DNA of 64,000 nt, from NCBI GenBank assembly GCA_964447285.1, contig CAYURO010000005.1, positions 139,878 through 203,877 of the forward strand. The letters are read 5' to 3'. The position numbers and the translations under genes are program-made. The notes beneath the pieces were generated by a model. That model made no database searches. It saw only the letters and a program-made list of their open reading frames with translations, and was not told the DNA's origin. Positions 23,553-32,979 of this stretch are shown piece after piece; positions within the stretch are counted from its first letter, which is position 1, and each line of letters opens with the position of its first letter. This DNA comes from CAJBNH01 sp964447285 (GTDB lineage: Bacteria; Myxococcota_A; UBA9042).

Positions 23553-24506
23553 CTACAGCAATCCGCAATCGAATGCCTGGATGAAGGCGAGGTTCTCGGC
23601 CTCGAAGCCTCCTGGTTCGGCGTCACTGCGCCAGGCTACGTGTCGTGCGTAGGTCGCCGCCACCTGCTCTGGCGACGCTCTGTTCAGGCACCGCTCGATC
23701 ACGCCCACCACCATGCCGGTGCGGTGCATGCCACCGCCGCAGTGAGTCCAGACGTTGCCGGTCGGGGCCTTTCCCTGCGGTTGCAGCAGCTGGTGCACGA
23801 TGTCGGCAACCGCGGTCATCGCCGCGCGCTTCGCCTCTGGGCTCGCGTCCTCGCGCAGGTCCTCTCGCCACGAGCCGATCGTCGAGCCGGTGTCTCGCGC
23901 CGACACGTAGGCGCCGCCGGTCGACGAAAGCTGTTGGCGTTCGGCTGCTTCCAATGCCTCGGTCGGCATCGCCCCGGCGTACAGGTTGACCGCGTTTCGC
24001 ACGCCGCCCGCGCGCACGAGGCTGCCCAAGCACGCATCGGGCGCGTCCGGGCGCGGCGTGAAACCGGTGCGGAACAGCAGCAGAGGCTTGCCATCGGCCG
24101 TCGCGTAACCCTTCACTCGGATGACGCCCAGGTTGTTCATGTCGCCGTCGATCAAGGTGGACAGCACGGTGCGCCACTGCACCGCGTCGGTGATGGCGCG
24201 CTTGGCGGCATCACGACGGTCAGCCGGCATGGGGACGCCCAACGCCTCGAGATCGCCCAGAATCTTGTCCGCGGTCGCTTTCGACTCCGGACGCAGCGCC
24301 GGATTCCACATGTTGCGCGTGTTGCAGCGGATTGCCGCGGGATCGACCCCGCCCTCTCGCAACGCACCCAGCTCGGCCGTTGAAAGCCCGGCGGGACCGG
24401 CAGCCGTTGCCGCAGGAGGCGGAGTGGCCGTGGTCTGTCGCTGGGGACCGCTGCACGCAAGGGTGGAAAGGGCAATCAGGACGGTCAGTGAGAGTAGGCG
24501 TTTCAT
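23553..24506 (-). CDS. Lipoprotein protein-tyrosine/dual-specificity-type phosphatase
   Basis: 317 residues from the ATG that begins a lipoprotein signal (MKRLLSLTVLIALSTLAC, Cys18). Then comes a Pro/Ala/Thr linker of about 35 residues. The C-terminal half carries a cysteine-phosphatase P-loop: HCGGGMHRTG, with catalytic Cys256 and Arg262 in CX5R, followed by MVVGVIERCLN as in PTP and DSP enzymes. An upstream VRNAVNLYAG strand is typical of the fold's entry. It should act outside the cytoplasm, on phosphoprotein, phosphoinositide or phytate-like substrates. The partner kinase is not visible here. The frame upstream to 24563 is not supported by a ribosome site. Confidence 0.8.
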   Translation of the reverse strand: MKRLLSLTVLIALSTLACSGPQRQTTATPPPAATAAGPAGLSTAELGALREGGVDPAAIRCNTRNMWNPALRPESKATADKILGDLEALGVPMPADRRDAAKRAITDAVQWRTVLSTLIDGDMNNLGVIRVKGYATADGKPLLLFRTGFTPRPDAPDACLGSLVRAGGVRNAVNLYAGAMPTEALEAAERQQLSSTGGAYVSARDTGSTIGSWREDLREDASPEAKRAAMTAVADIVHQLLQPQGKAPTGNVWTHCGGGMHRTGMVVGVIERCLNRASPEQVAATYARHVAWRSDAEPGGFEAENLAFIQAFDCGLL

Positions 24507-24626
24507 GGCCACAAGCGGACCACCAGCCGCGGCTTTTCGCAAGCGGGCAGTGGCGGCGTCCACGCAGGATTGCTAGCGTCCGCCACCCGGAAGTCTCGCC
24601 GCCCCTCGCCCCCCGCAAGGACCTCG

Positions 24627-25319
24627 ATGCCCGCCACCGACACCGTTCTGCTCTGGGACATCGACGGCACGCTGCTGGCCAGCGGCGGCGCGGGCCGGCG
24701 GGCGATGACGGCCGCGTTTGGCGAGCTGTGGGGGCGGACCGACGCGTGCGACAGCTTTGCGCTCGGCGGCATGACCGACCGGTTGATCGTGCGTACGGCG
24801 TTGCAAGCGATTGGCGTGACGGTCACGGTGGCGCGGATGGACCAAGTGCTCGATCGCTATCTGGAATTGCTGCCAGGCTCGATCGCGCGCGCCACCGACT
24901 ACCACGTGCATCGGGGCGTCGTCGCCGCGCTGGACGACGCGGCCAGGCTGCCCCGCTGCGTCGTCGGTCTGGGTACCGGCAACGTCCGCCAAGGGGCCCA
25001 GGCCAAGCTCGCGCCGGTCGGGCTGCACGATCGCTTTGCGTTTGGCGGGTTTGGCTGTGATGCCGAGGACCGCACCGAGCTGCTGGCCGTCGGCGCCCGG
25101 CGCGGCGCGGCGCTGTTGGGGCGCGCGGTGCAGGACTGTCGGATCGTGGTGATCGGCGACACCCCGCGCGACGTGACGGCGGGGCACGCGATCGGCGCGG
25201 ACGTGCTTGCGGTTGCGACGGGTCTTGTTTCTCTCGACAAGCTGCAGGCGTGCGGGCCGAAGTGGGCGTTTGCCGATCTGGAACTTGCGGGGCCGCTGGG
25301 TGCGTTGCTGGAGGGCTGA
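24627..25319 (+). CDS. HAD-superfamily hydrolase (phosphatase-like)
   Basis: 230 residues. Motif I is intact (LLWDIDGTLLAS, nucleophile Asp near residue 10). There is a helical cap (GMTDRLIVRTALQ), motif II VGLGTGNVR, and motif IV VIGDTPRDVTAG with the metal-binding acids. The ATG has AAGG about 6 nt upstream; an upstream in-frame ATG at 24570 lacks support. The substrate is not predictable. It ends 2 nt before the GH36-like lipoprotein gene and is probably co-transcribed with it, so a sugar phosphate substrate would fit the context (inference). Confidence 0.85.
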   Translation: MPATDTVLLWDIDGTLLASGGAGRRAMTAAFGELWGRTDACDSFALGGMTDRLIVRTALQAIGVTVTVARMDQVLDRYLELLPGSIARATDYHVHRGVVAALDDAARLPRCVVGLGTGNVRQGAQAKLAPVGLHDRFAFGGFGCDAEDRTELLAVGARRGAALLGRAVQDCRIVVIGDTPRDVTAGHAIGADVLAVATGLVSLDKLQACGPKWAFADLELAGPLGALLEG

Positions 25320-25321
25320 CC

Positions 25322-27253
25322 ATGCGCCTATCTTCGTTTGCGTTCACGGTTCTCTCCTTGACCGTCGCGGTGTGCGCGTGCGCCGGACCCTCGGATGCCC
25401 CTCCACCCGACGTGCCGCCTTGGAAGCCGACCGTGCAGGGACTCCTGTTCGAGGGCGCGGGCGCCACGCTGCACCTGCTGCCGCGGGTTCGGATCGGCGG
25501 GGCTTGGTTTGGGGCGGGCGCACAAGGCGCGTGCGAGGTCGTCGGCAACGCGGTTCGGTGTCCGGCGGGTGCCGTAGGCAGTGTCATCGCGCGGCAGTCC
25601 ACCCCAGGCTCGGGCGATGCCGAGGCCGCCGTCGAGCTCGCGTCGGCCGCGACGGTCGAGGCGCTCGAACTGGCCGGACCTCTGCACCTGCCCGGAGCCA
25701 TTGCATGGATCTCGAACGGCTTTCAGTCCTGGTCGCAAAGCGGGGCCATCGCCATTGGCCCGGCGCCGACCGACAAGGCGTTGGCTGCGGCGCTCGCGGT
25801 GCGCGGCGATGGCGAGGTGATTCGATCCGGGCGAGAGCTGTCGTGGCAGTGGACCATGGCCGGCGGTGGTGGGTCGGTGCTCGTCACCGGGGTCACGGAC
25901 ACAACGCGCTGGAAATGTTGGACTCAGGTCACGCGGCCCGATGTGGCCGCGCCTGATGAGCTGTGGCTGCGGCTGGTGTGCGGTGGTGCGGGCGAGGCGG
26001 TGGCGGTCCAGGCCGGCGCGACACTCGGCAGTGAGCCGTGGAGGGTGAACCTCGTCGAGGCTGCTTCGGCCGGCTCTGCGCAGGACAGCTATGGCCTTGT
26101 CATCAGCAGTCGCAGGGGGGCCAACCACGCGGAGTTCGGGTGGAACTCGTGGTACGAGCTGTGGGACGGCGTCGACGAGGCGGCGGTACGGCAGAACGCC
26201 GCGCTGGCGCGAACGATGCTGTCGACTTGGATGCCCGACGGGCTGGTCCCGCTGCGGATCGTCGTGGACGACGGCTGGCAGCAGGGCTGGGGCGCGTGGA
26301 CGCCGAACGCGAAGTTCCCCTCGGGTCTGGACGGACTGGCCAAAGACTTGAAAGCGCAGGGCTTCCGCATGGGCGTGTGGCTCGCTCCGCTTCTGGTGGC
26401 CGAGAACGATCCGCTGGTGGCCGCCCACCCGGACTGGTTCGTCGGCAACGCCAGCTACCTTCATCTGAAGAACGGCAAGATGCGCATCCTCGACGTCACT
26501 CACCCGGGCGCCGCCGCGCACTTGCAGGGCGTCATCGCCCAGATCGTCGGGTGGGGGTACGACTTGCTGAAGATAGACTTCCTGTTCGCGGGCACGTACG
26601 AGGGCGATCGGCACGAGCCGGTGACCGGCATGCAGGCCTACGACCGGGCGCTCGCGCTCATCCGCGAGGCGGCGGGTTACGACACGGTCTTGCTGGCCGT
26701 CGGCGCGCCCGCCTTGCCCACGTTGCGCTCCGTGGACGTCTGGCGCGTGGGCGGCGACATCGCGGTCGAGAATTTCGGTGCGGTGTGGGCCTTCCTGCCG
26801 AACCAGCTGCGCAGCCTGGGCGCGCGGTCGCCGTTCTGCGTGGCGACGCTGTGCGATGCGGACCCGGCGATCCTGCGCGACCTGAGCAAGGACGAAGTCG
26901 GCTTCGGGTCCTGGGTCGTCGCTACCGCCGGCGGGGCCGGGTTCCTGTCGGACGACCTGCGCAAGCTGCCGGTCGAACGCCGCGCGTGGGCGAACGCAGA
27001 CGGTCAGGTGCCGATCTGGGTGTCAGGCCGGACGGGACAGCCCGAGGTCCCCTTTCCGGAGGATCCGCCCGACACGCTCGTCAGCGCTCTGGTCGACCAC
27101 CTCTCGGGCACGAGCACTCACGTCATTCCGCGGATTTGGATCTTGCGGGACTACTGGGAGAACCCGCACCGCGTGGCCTTCAATCCAACCGGCACGGCGA
27201 TGACGGTCGAGGGAGTCGCGGTGCCGGCCCATGGGGCTCGCTTGCTCAAGTGA
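25322..27253 (+). CDS. GH36/melibiase-like glycoside hydrolase lipoprotein
   Basis: 643 residues. The signal peptide ends at a lipobox (CACAG region, Cys near 18-20), followed by a short Pro/Asp linker. The N-terminal 250 residues are beta-rich, as in the supersandwich of GH36. The TIM-barrel part has NSWYELWDGVDE, VDDGWQ, GFRMGVWLAP, LLKIDFLF (predicted nucleophile Asp419) and WRVGGDI (predicted acid/base Asp479), then a small C-terminal beta domain. This order matches alpha-galactosidase-type GH36/GH27 enzymes. It sits 2 nt behind the HAD gene. As a surface lipoprotein it probably trims external oligosaccharides; the exact sugar is unknown. Confidence 0.8.
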   Translation: MRLSSFAFTVLSLTVAVCACAGPSDAPPPDVPPWKPTVQGLLFEGAGATLHLLPRVRIGGAWFGAGAQGACEVVGNAVRCPAGAVGSVIARQSTPGSGDAEAAVELASAATVEALELAGPLHLPGAIAWISNGFQSWSQSGAIAIGPAPTDKALAAALAVRGDGEVIRSGRELSWQWTMAGGGGSVLVTGVTDTTRWKCWTQVTRPDVAAPDELWLRLVCGGAGEAVAVQAGATLGSEPWRVNLVEAASAGSAQDSYGLVISSRRGANHAEFGWNSWYELWDGVDEAAVRQNAALARTMLSTWMPDGLVPLRIVVDDGWQQGWGAWTPNAKFPSGLDGLAKDLKAQGFRMGVWLAPLLVAENDPLVAAHPDWFVGNASYLHLKNGKMRILDVTHPGAAAHLQGVIAQIVGWGYDLLKIDFLFAGTYEGDRHEPVTGMQAYDRALALIREAAGYDTVLLAVGAPALPTLRSVDVWRVGGDIAVENFGAVWAFLPNQLRSLGARSPFCVATLCDADPAILRDLSKDEVGFGSWVVATAGGAGFLSDDLRKLPVERRAWANADGQVPIWVSGRTGQPEVPFPEDPPDTLVSALVDHLSGTSTHVIPRIWILRDYWENPHRVAFNPTGTAMTVEGVAVPAHGARLLK

Positions 27254-27317
27254 CGGCGTCCGGAGCTCTGCCGCCGGGCGGGGTGGCACCCGTCGCTGGC
27301 GCTGCTAGACTCGCCGC

Positions 27318-29867
27318 ATGCCTTCTTCCTTCCAGCCCGCGCTTCCGTCTGCCGCCGCCCTCGCCCTTCCCGTCTACGCCCACGAGGCGGAGCTGCTGGC
27401 GGCCATCCGCAAATACCCCGTCGTCGTCGTCGAGGGGCCCACCGGCTGCGGCAAGACCACGCAGATCCCGCAGATCTTGCTGCGGGCCGGCCTGACCGAC
27501 CGCATGATCGGCGTCACGCAACCGCGCCGCATCGCCGCCGTCAGCGTCGCGTGGCGCATCGCCGAAGAGCAGGGCGTGCCGTTTGGCGCCGAGGTGGGCT
27601 ACGAGATCCGCTTCGACGACCGCACCAGCTCGGCCACCCGCATCAAGATCATGACCGACGGCATCCTGCTGCAAGAGGCGCGCAAGGACCCGGACTTCGA
27701 CGCGTACGGCGTGCTGGTCATCGACGAGGCGCACGAGCGCAGCCTGAACATCGACTTCATTCTGGGCCTGTTGCACGAGATCCTGCAGCGCCGTCCGGAC
27801 TTGCGGGTCATCATCAGCTCGGCGACCTTGCAGCCAGACCGGTTCGTCAAGTTCTACAAGTCGTCGGTGGGAGAGGTGCCGGTCGTCTCGATCCAGGCGC
27901 GGCCACATCCGGTCGACATTGCCTGGCGCCCCCCTTTCGGCGACCGGCCGGACGAGCTGGCCGAGGCGATCGCTCTTGAGGTGCAGAACATCCACCGCGC
28001 CGGTAACCCTGGTCACGTGCTGGTCTTTTTGCCGGGAGAGGACGCGATTCGCCGCACCGGTCAGGCCATCGCCCAGTGCCGACTGGGGCACGATCTGGTC
28101 GTGCTGCCGCTGTACGGGGCGCTGACCCGCGAAGAACAAGAGCGTGTGTTCGCCAAGTACCCCGGGCAGCGCAAAGTGATTCTCGCGACCAACATTGCGG
28201 AAACCTCGATCACCATCGACGACGTCCGGTTCGTGATCGACTCGGGTCTCGCCAAGGTGCCCCGCATCAGCCCCGCCGGCGTGCTGTTCCTGCGTGAGGA
28301 GGGCATCAGCCAGGCGTCCGCCGAGCAGCGCAAGGGCCGGGCCGGTCGCACTGCTCCAGGAACGTGCATTCGCCTGTTCAGCCCCGAGTGGTTCAAGCGC
28401 CGGGACCGCTTCACCGACGAGGAGATCCTGCGTCTGGATCTGGCCGAGGTCGTGCTGCGGTTGATCGATCTGGGCATCCGCGACGTCGAGTCCTTTCCGT
28501 TTCCCACGCCGCCACAAAGCAGCCGCCTGCGCTCGGCGCTGCAGCACCTGCACGCCTTGGGGGCGATCGACCAGGACCGCCACCTGACGCCGGTCGGCAA
28601 GCGCATGGTGCCGTTCCCTTTGAGTCCCACGCTGGCTCGCATGGTCGTCGAGGCCGCCGATCGGCACCCGGACGTGGTGGACGAGGTGCTGGTCGTCGCC
28701 GCCTTCCTGTCGGTGCGCTCGCCGCTGTTGTATCCACCAGAGCAGGAGGAGCCGGCCCGCCGCGCGCACGCCAAGTGGGCGCATCCGTTGGGAGATGCGG
28801 TCACGGCCGTGCAGGTTTTCCGCGGCTGGCAGCAGGCCGACGACAAGGCCGCCTTCTGCACCAAGCACTTTCTGGACCCGGGCGCGCTCTCGTTCATCGA
28901 CAACGCCCACCGCCAGCTGCGCGACATCGCCAAGCGCATGGACATCGCCGATGGTTCGGGTGGCGATCCGCTGGGCATCGCGCGGGCGGTGGCGGCCGGC
29001 TTTGCGCACCAGATTCTGGCCAACCGCGGGCGGTGGTACGAGGGACCGGGCGAGGAGAAGATCTCGCTGCACCCGTCGAGTTCGCTGTACGCCGCGCTGC
29101 CCCGGTTCGTGGTGGCGGTCGAATTGGTTGTGTCCGCAAGGGCTTACGCGCGCCAGGTATCCGTCGTCAAGCCCGGTTGGGTCGTCGAGCTGCGGCCGGA
29201 TCTGGCAGAGCGCTGGCACCTCGACGCTGAACGCACCCGCAAGGCCGAAGGACCGGCCGCGCCGCCCGCACCCCGCACCCTGCAGCTGGGCAACGTCACC
29301 CTCGAAGTCGACGGGCGCAAGGGGCGGCCGCGCATCGACATTCCGTTCGAGGCCGTGGACGAACTGTCGCGCGTCGACGTGGCCGAGCTGCCCGCGGGCG
29401 CGGCGGCGTGGCAGGCGCGGATTCTGGTGGGCGATCTGGTGTTCGCTCAAGGCACGCCGCTGGGCGCCTTGCTGCCGACGCTGCGCTTTCTGCCCCTGCC
29501 GCAGCCGGGCGATCCCGTGAAGTGCACCGTGCCGGAAGGTGCGCTGTTGGAGGTCGACCGCAACGGCCACACGCTGCAGCGCCACCTGCCAGAGCTGCTG
29601 AAGCCGATGCGTTCCAGCGCGGCAAAACGTCCGGGTTGGCTGATGCTGGTGGCGAACGGCGGCGGTGGCTACTGGTTCGAAGTAGGCATGGACTATCGGG
29701 AAGTGCTGGAGACTACCGCGCTGTCGTTGGACGACCTGTTGGGCCAGATCGAAGACGACGACCCGGTGGCGCTGGAGGCGCAGAAGCAACTCGAGCGCAT
29801 CCGGCCGCAGCTGGAGTCGGTGCTGGCCGCGCTGGCCGTCGCCCGTCAGTCGCGCCGCCGCGGCTAG
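27318..29867 (+). CDS. DEAH-box ATP-dependent RNA helicase (HrpA/HrpB family)
   Basis: 849 residues, near the HrpB length (about 810) and well short of HrpA (about 1300). RecA-like domain 1: Walker A GPTGCGKTT (40-48), TQPRRIAA (68-74), DEAH (136-139), SAT (168-170). Domain 2: VLVFLPGEDAI, TNIAETSITIDDVRFVIDSG, then QRKGRAGR. This is followed by winged-helix and ratchet regions (LDLAEVVLRLIDLG, LHALGAI). Residues about 640-849 form an extra C-terminal part without a family I can name. These helicases remodel RNA using ATP, for example in ribosome rescue or mRNA turnover. Sequence around motif I and Ia is HrpA-like, so I leave the symbol open. Confidence 0.9.
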   Translation: MPSSFQPALPSAAALALPVYAHEAELLAAIRKYPVVVVEGPTGCGKTTQIPQILLRAGLTDRMIGVTQPRRIAAVSVAWRIAEEQGVPFGAEVGYEIRFDDRTSSATRIKIMTDGILLQEARKDPDFDAYGVLVIDEAHERSLNIDFILGLLHEILQRRPDLRVIISSATLQPDRFVKFYKSSVGEVPVVSIQARPHPVDIAWRPPFGDRPDELAEAIALEVQNIHRAGNPGHVLVFLPGEDAIRRTGQAIAQCRLGHDLVVLPLYGALTREEQERVFAKYPGQRKVILATNIAETSITIDDVRFVIDSGLAKVPRISPAGVLFLREEGISQASAEQRKGRAGRTAPGTCIRLFSPEWFKRRDRFTDEEILRLDLAEVVLRLIDLGIRDVESFPFPTPPQSSRLRSALQHLHALGAIDQDRHLTPVGKRMVPFPLSPTLARMVVEAADRHPDVVDEVLVVAAFLSVRSPLLYPPEQEEPARRAHAKWAHPLGDAVTAVQVFRGWQQADDKAAFCTKHFLDPGALSFIDNAHRQLRDIAKRMDIADGSGGDPLGIARAVAAGFAHQILANRGRWYEGPGEEKISLHPSSSLYAALPRFVVAVELVVSARAYARQVSVVKPGWVVELRPDLAERWHLDAERTRKAEGPAAPPAPRTLQLGNVTLEVDGRKGRPRIDIPFEAVDELSRVDVAELPAGAAAWQARILVGDLVFAQGTPLGALLPTLRFLPLPQPGDPVKCTVPEGALLEVDRNGHTLQRHLPELLKPMRSSAAKRPGWLMLVANGGGGYWFEVGMDYREVLETTALSLDDLLGQIEDDDPVALEAQKQLERIRPQLESVLAALAVARQSRRRG

Positions 29868-29900
29868 CCGTCGTTGACTCAACGCCCAACGGAGCCTCGC

Positions 29901-30383
29901 TTGACCCTGCATCAGCTTGCCGAACGTCTGGGACCAGGCCTGCGCCCTTGGTTCTTTCGCGCGATGAACCTGTATCCCCCGTTCGTCGGCGCGGGCATTC
30001 GTATCACCCAAGTCGCGCCCGACTGCGCGTCGTTCACGGTCGAGATGCCGCTGACGCCGCTGAACCGCAACTTCGTCGGCACGCACTTCGGTGGGTCGCT
30101 CTACGCGATGTGTGACCCGTTCTTCATGCTGATCCTGATCGTCCAGCTGGGGCCGGGGTACGTCGTGTGGGACAAGTCGGCGCAGATCGCTTTTCGCAAG
30201 CCGGGAAAGGGCAGGGTGCGCGCGCACTTCGCGATTCCGGCCGACGAGGTGGCGCGCATCCGCCGGGCAGTCGACACCCACGGCAAGGTCGAGCCGACCT
30301 TCGAAGTCGACGTGCTGGGCGAGGGCGGCGAGGTCGTAGCCCACGTGACGAAGGGCCTGTGGGTCAAGCGGAAAACGACCTGA
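29901..30383 (+). CDS. DUF4442 hotdog-fold protein
   Basis: 160 residues. I chose the TTG at 29901 because GGAG lies 6 nt upstream; another in-frame TTG at 29874 has none. Segments FFRAMNLYPPFVGAGIRI, FTVEMPLTPLNRNFVGTHFGGSLYAMCDPFFML and YVVWDKSAQIAFRKPGKG match the DUF4442 branch of the thioesterase hotdog fold. Members are presumed acyl-CoA thioesterases; no substrate is known. It lies 33 nt downstream of the helicase and its stop is 3 nt from the stop of the convergent PH-domain gene. Confidence 0.8.
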   Translation: MTLHQLAERLGPGLRPWFFRAMNLYPPFVGAGIRITQVAPDCASFTVEMPLTPLNRNFVGTHFGGSLYAMCDPFFMLILIVQLGPGYVVWDKSAQIAFRKPGKGRVRAHFAIPADEVARIRRAVDTHGKVEPTFEVDVLGEGGEVVAHVTKGLWVKRKTT

Positions 30384-30386
30384 CGA

Positions 30387-30839
30387 TCAGGCTTCAGCCA
30401 GCGTGGCGACCCGTCGCGCCTGCTTCTGCACTTCGATCGCGTGGCGGATCTGGTCGGCCAGTCGCTCGACGTTGCGCAGACCGCGCAGCTCCAGGTGTCC
30501 TTCGGTCCGGTCGGACGACAGCAGCACCACGCGGCCGAAGCCCAGCAGGCGCTCGCCGAATGGCTCGACGACGGTGATGTCCGTGACGCGGTAAAGCTCA
30601 AAGTTCTCCGTGCGCAGCGTGAACAGGCCGGTCTTCAGGATCACGCGCTGATCGGTCACGCGCACCCTCGTCGACAACCGGCCGATCCACCACCACAGTC
30701 CGGCCAGCCCGACCGTCAGGATGGCGAGGGTCCATCGGCCCAACGAATCCAGCGCGGCGGGGCGGCCCTCCCACAGCGTTTTCTCGGACTCAGGGGACGC
30801 GAACGGTGCGGCGACGGGTGGCGTGAACGGCTCGGTCAT
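30387..30839 (-). CDS. Bacterial PH-domain membrane protein (bPH2/YdbS-like)
   Basis: 150 residues. Starts at an ATG with GAGG about 9 nt upstream. After an acidic/Pro N terminus and EKTLWEGRPA there is a hydrophobic segment (WTLAILTVGLAGLWWWIGRL, about 36-55). Then comes a PH-like beta domain with TRVRVTDQRVILKTGLFTLRTENFELYRVTDITVVEPFGERLLGFGRVVLL, the typical pattern of bPH_2 proteins (formerly DUF304). It should be inner-membrane anchored with a cytoplasmic PH-like domain. The role of the family is mostly unknown. It is divergent from the ABC exporter gene, with 176 nt between the starts. Confidence 0.83.
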   Translation of the reverse strand: MTEPFTPPVAAPFASPESEKTLWEGRPAALDSLGRWTLAILTVGLAGLWWWIGRLSTRVRVTDQRVILKTGLFTLRTENFELYRVTDITVVEPFGERLLGFGRVVLLSSDRTEGHLELRGLRNVERLADQIRHAIEVQKQARRVATLAEA

Positions 30840-31015
30840 GGTGGTGCCTCGCATTGGGGGTCTGGCGCAGGGTGCAGGGACGTTGACGAGTGTGCGACGG
30901 AAGGTCTCGGCCTGCAACGCGCCCTCCGGCTTGCCGCGCGGCCCGAGTTGCGCTACCCAGCCTGCCGAGTAGCCGGGTGCCGCCGGCGTCCCGAGCCTCG
31001 CGACAAGGAGTCCCC

Positions 31016-32893
31016 CTGCCTCCCAACGGTTCCCACATCCCCGGATCGCGCCGCGCCCAACGCGGCGACGCGCCTGCTCAGGAGCGCAAGGGCCTGCTGC
31101 CCGACGGCTTCTTCGCGACATTTGCCTTCAGTCCCAGGGCCTTGCGCTTGGTGTGGACGACGGCTCCGGGCCTGACGATTGCGCTGAGCCTGCTGACGCT
31201 TGCGGCCGGACTGTTGCCCGCGGGCATCGCCTACATCGGCAAGTGGATGATCGACGCCGTGGTAGCCGCCTCGCGCGATCACGGTACCGCCGAGACGACC
31301 AAGGCGTTGGGCTATGTGGCGTTGGAGGGCCTCGCCGTCGCGACGCTGCTCGCCTCGCAGCGGGGCATCGCGATCTGCCAGGCGTTGCTGCGGGCGCGGC
31401 TGGGCAATCGCATCAACGTGATGATCCTCGAGAAAGCGCTCGAGATGTCGCTGCCCCAGTTCGAGGACTCGGAATTCTACGACCGTCTGACCCGTGCGCG
31501 CCGCGAGGCCTCGGTGCGGCCGCTCGGTCTGGTGATGCGTGTGTTCGGGCTGGTGCAGCAGTCGATCTCGCTGGCCGGCTTCTGCTTGATTCTGCTCGGG
31601 TTTTCCCCGTGGGCGGTGGTGCTGCTGGTTCTGGCGGGTGTGCCGGCCTTCGTGGCCGAGGCGAAGTTCTCAGGCGAGGCCTTCCGACTCTTCTCTTGGC
31701 GTTCGCCGGAGTTCCGTCAGCAGGCGTACCTTGAGGTGGTCCTGGCACGCGAGGACTTTGCCAAAGAAGTCAAGCTGTTCGACTTGGGACCGCTGTTGTT
31801 GGGCCGCTACCGCGCGATCTTCGACAAGCTGTTCGATGAGGACCGGCTGCTGACCTGGCGACGCAACCTGTGGGGCTTGGGGCTGGGCTTAGTGGGGGCC
31901 GTCGCGCTGTACGGTGCGTTCGCGTGGACGGTGACGTCGACGATTGCCGGCGCGTTGACGCTGGGTGGCATGTCGATGCTGCTGATGGTCTTCAAGCAAG
32001 GGCAGTCGGCGGTCTCGGCGAGCCTGCAGGCGGTCGGCGGGATGTACGAGGACAACCTCTATTTGTCGCTGCTGTATGAGTTTCTCGATCACCAGACGCC
32101 GCGGCCGTCCGGCACCGCCACAGAAGGACCGTTGCCAGGCGACGGCGTGCGCTTCGAGGGCGTGTCGTTCACCTATCCCGACACCGATATGCCGGCGCTG
32201 GTCGACATCGATCTGCAGCTGCGCCAGGGCGAGACGCTGGCGCTGGTGGGGGCGAACGGCTCTGGCAAGACCACTTTGATCAAGCTGTTGACGCGGTTGT
32301 ATGAGCCGACCGGCGGCCGGATCCTGCTGGACGGCTTGGACTTGCGCGAGTGGGACGTGGACGCGCTGCGGCGGCGGATCGGCGTGATCTTTCAAGACTT
32401 TGCGCGCTACCAGCTGCCGGTTGGCGAGAACATCGGCGTGGGCGACGTGCAGCGGTTCGAAGACGAGGTCGGGTGGCGCGAGGCGGCCGACAAGGGCATG
32501 GCGGCCGACTTCGTGCAGGCGCTGCCGAACGGTTACCGCACCCAGCTGGGCAAGTGGTTTCGCGACGGGCGAGAGCTGTCGGGCGGGCAGTGGCAGCGGG
32601 TCGCCCTCGCGCGCGCCTTCATGCGGCAATCGGCCGAGATTCTGGTGCTGGACGAGCCCACGTCGGCGATGGATGCCGAGGCCGAGTCGCAGATCTTCGA
32701 TCGGCTGCACGAGCTGTCCGAGGGGCGCATGGCCGTGCTGATCTCGCACCGCTTCTCCACCGTGCGGCGGGCCGACCGAATCGTGGTGCTGGAGGGTGGG
32801 CGTATCCTCGAACGCGGCAGTCACGCCGAGCTTCTGGCCGAAAACGGCGTGTATGCGCGGCTGTTCCAGATTCAGGCGCGCGGGTATCGTTGA
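31016..32893 (+). CDS. ABC exporter, fused membrane and ATPase domains
   Basis: About 625 residues. Six membrane segments in the first 330 residues (for example LTIALSLLTLAAGLLPAGIAYIG) and an NBD with Walker A GANGSGKTT (near 410-418), LSGGQWQRVALARA signature, and ILVLDEPTSAMD Walker B with H-loop in VLISHRFSTVRRAD. This is a homodimeric or heterodimeric type IV exporter half. The start is uncertain. No ATG lies before the membrane part. A CTG at 31016 has AAGGAG 5 nt upstream and gives the normal length; a GTG at 30890 gives an extra 42 low-complexity residues. Substrate unknown. Confidence 0.88.
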   Translation: MPPNGSHIPGSRRAQRGDAPAQERKGLLPDGFFATFAFSPRALRLVWTTAPGLTIALSLLTLAAGLLPAGIAYIGKWMIDAVVAASRDHGTAETTKALGYVALEGLAVATLLASQRGIAICQALLRARLGNRINVMILEKALEMSLPQFEDSEFYDRLTRARREASVRPLGLVMRVFGLVQQSISLAGFCLILLGFSPWAVVLLVLAGVPAFVAEAKFSGEAFRLFSWRSPEFRQQAYLEVVLAREDFAKEVKLFDLGPLLLGRYRAIFDKLFDEDRLLTWRRNLWGLGLGLVGAVALYGAFAWTVTSTIAGALTLGGMSMLLMVFKQGQSAVSASLQAVGGMYEDNLYLSLLYEFLDHQTPRPSGTATEGPLPGDGVRFEGVSFTYPDTDMPALVDIDLQLRQGETLALVGANGSGKTTLIKLLTRLYEPTGGRILLDGLDLREWDVDALRRRIGVIFQDFARYQLPVGENIGVGDVQRFEDEVGWREAADKGMAADFVQALPNGYRTQLGKWFRDGRELSGGQWQRVALARAFMRQSAEILVLDEPTSAMDAEAESQIFDRLHELSEGRMAVLISHRFSTVRRADRIVVLEGGRILERGSHAELLAENGVYARLFQIQARGYR

Positions 32894-32979
32894 GGCCCTC
32901 TCGACGACCGTGACACGTAAGCATTCGACTTTACATCGCTCCCGCGACATCGGCTGACGCGCGCGCGGCCCGACGTGGT

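Noticed and set aside
27246..30344. Open frame of about 1030 codons on the minus strand opposite the DEAH helicase
   Set aside because: High GC leaves the complementary frame open; it has no family features and lies fully over a well-identified gene.
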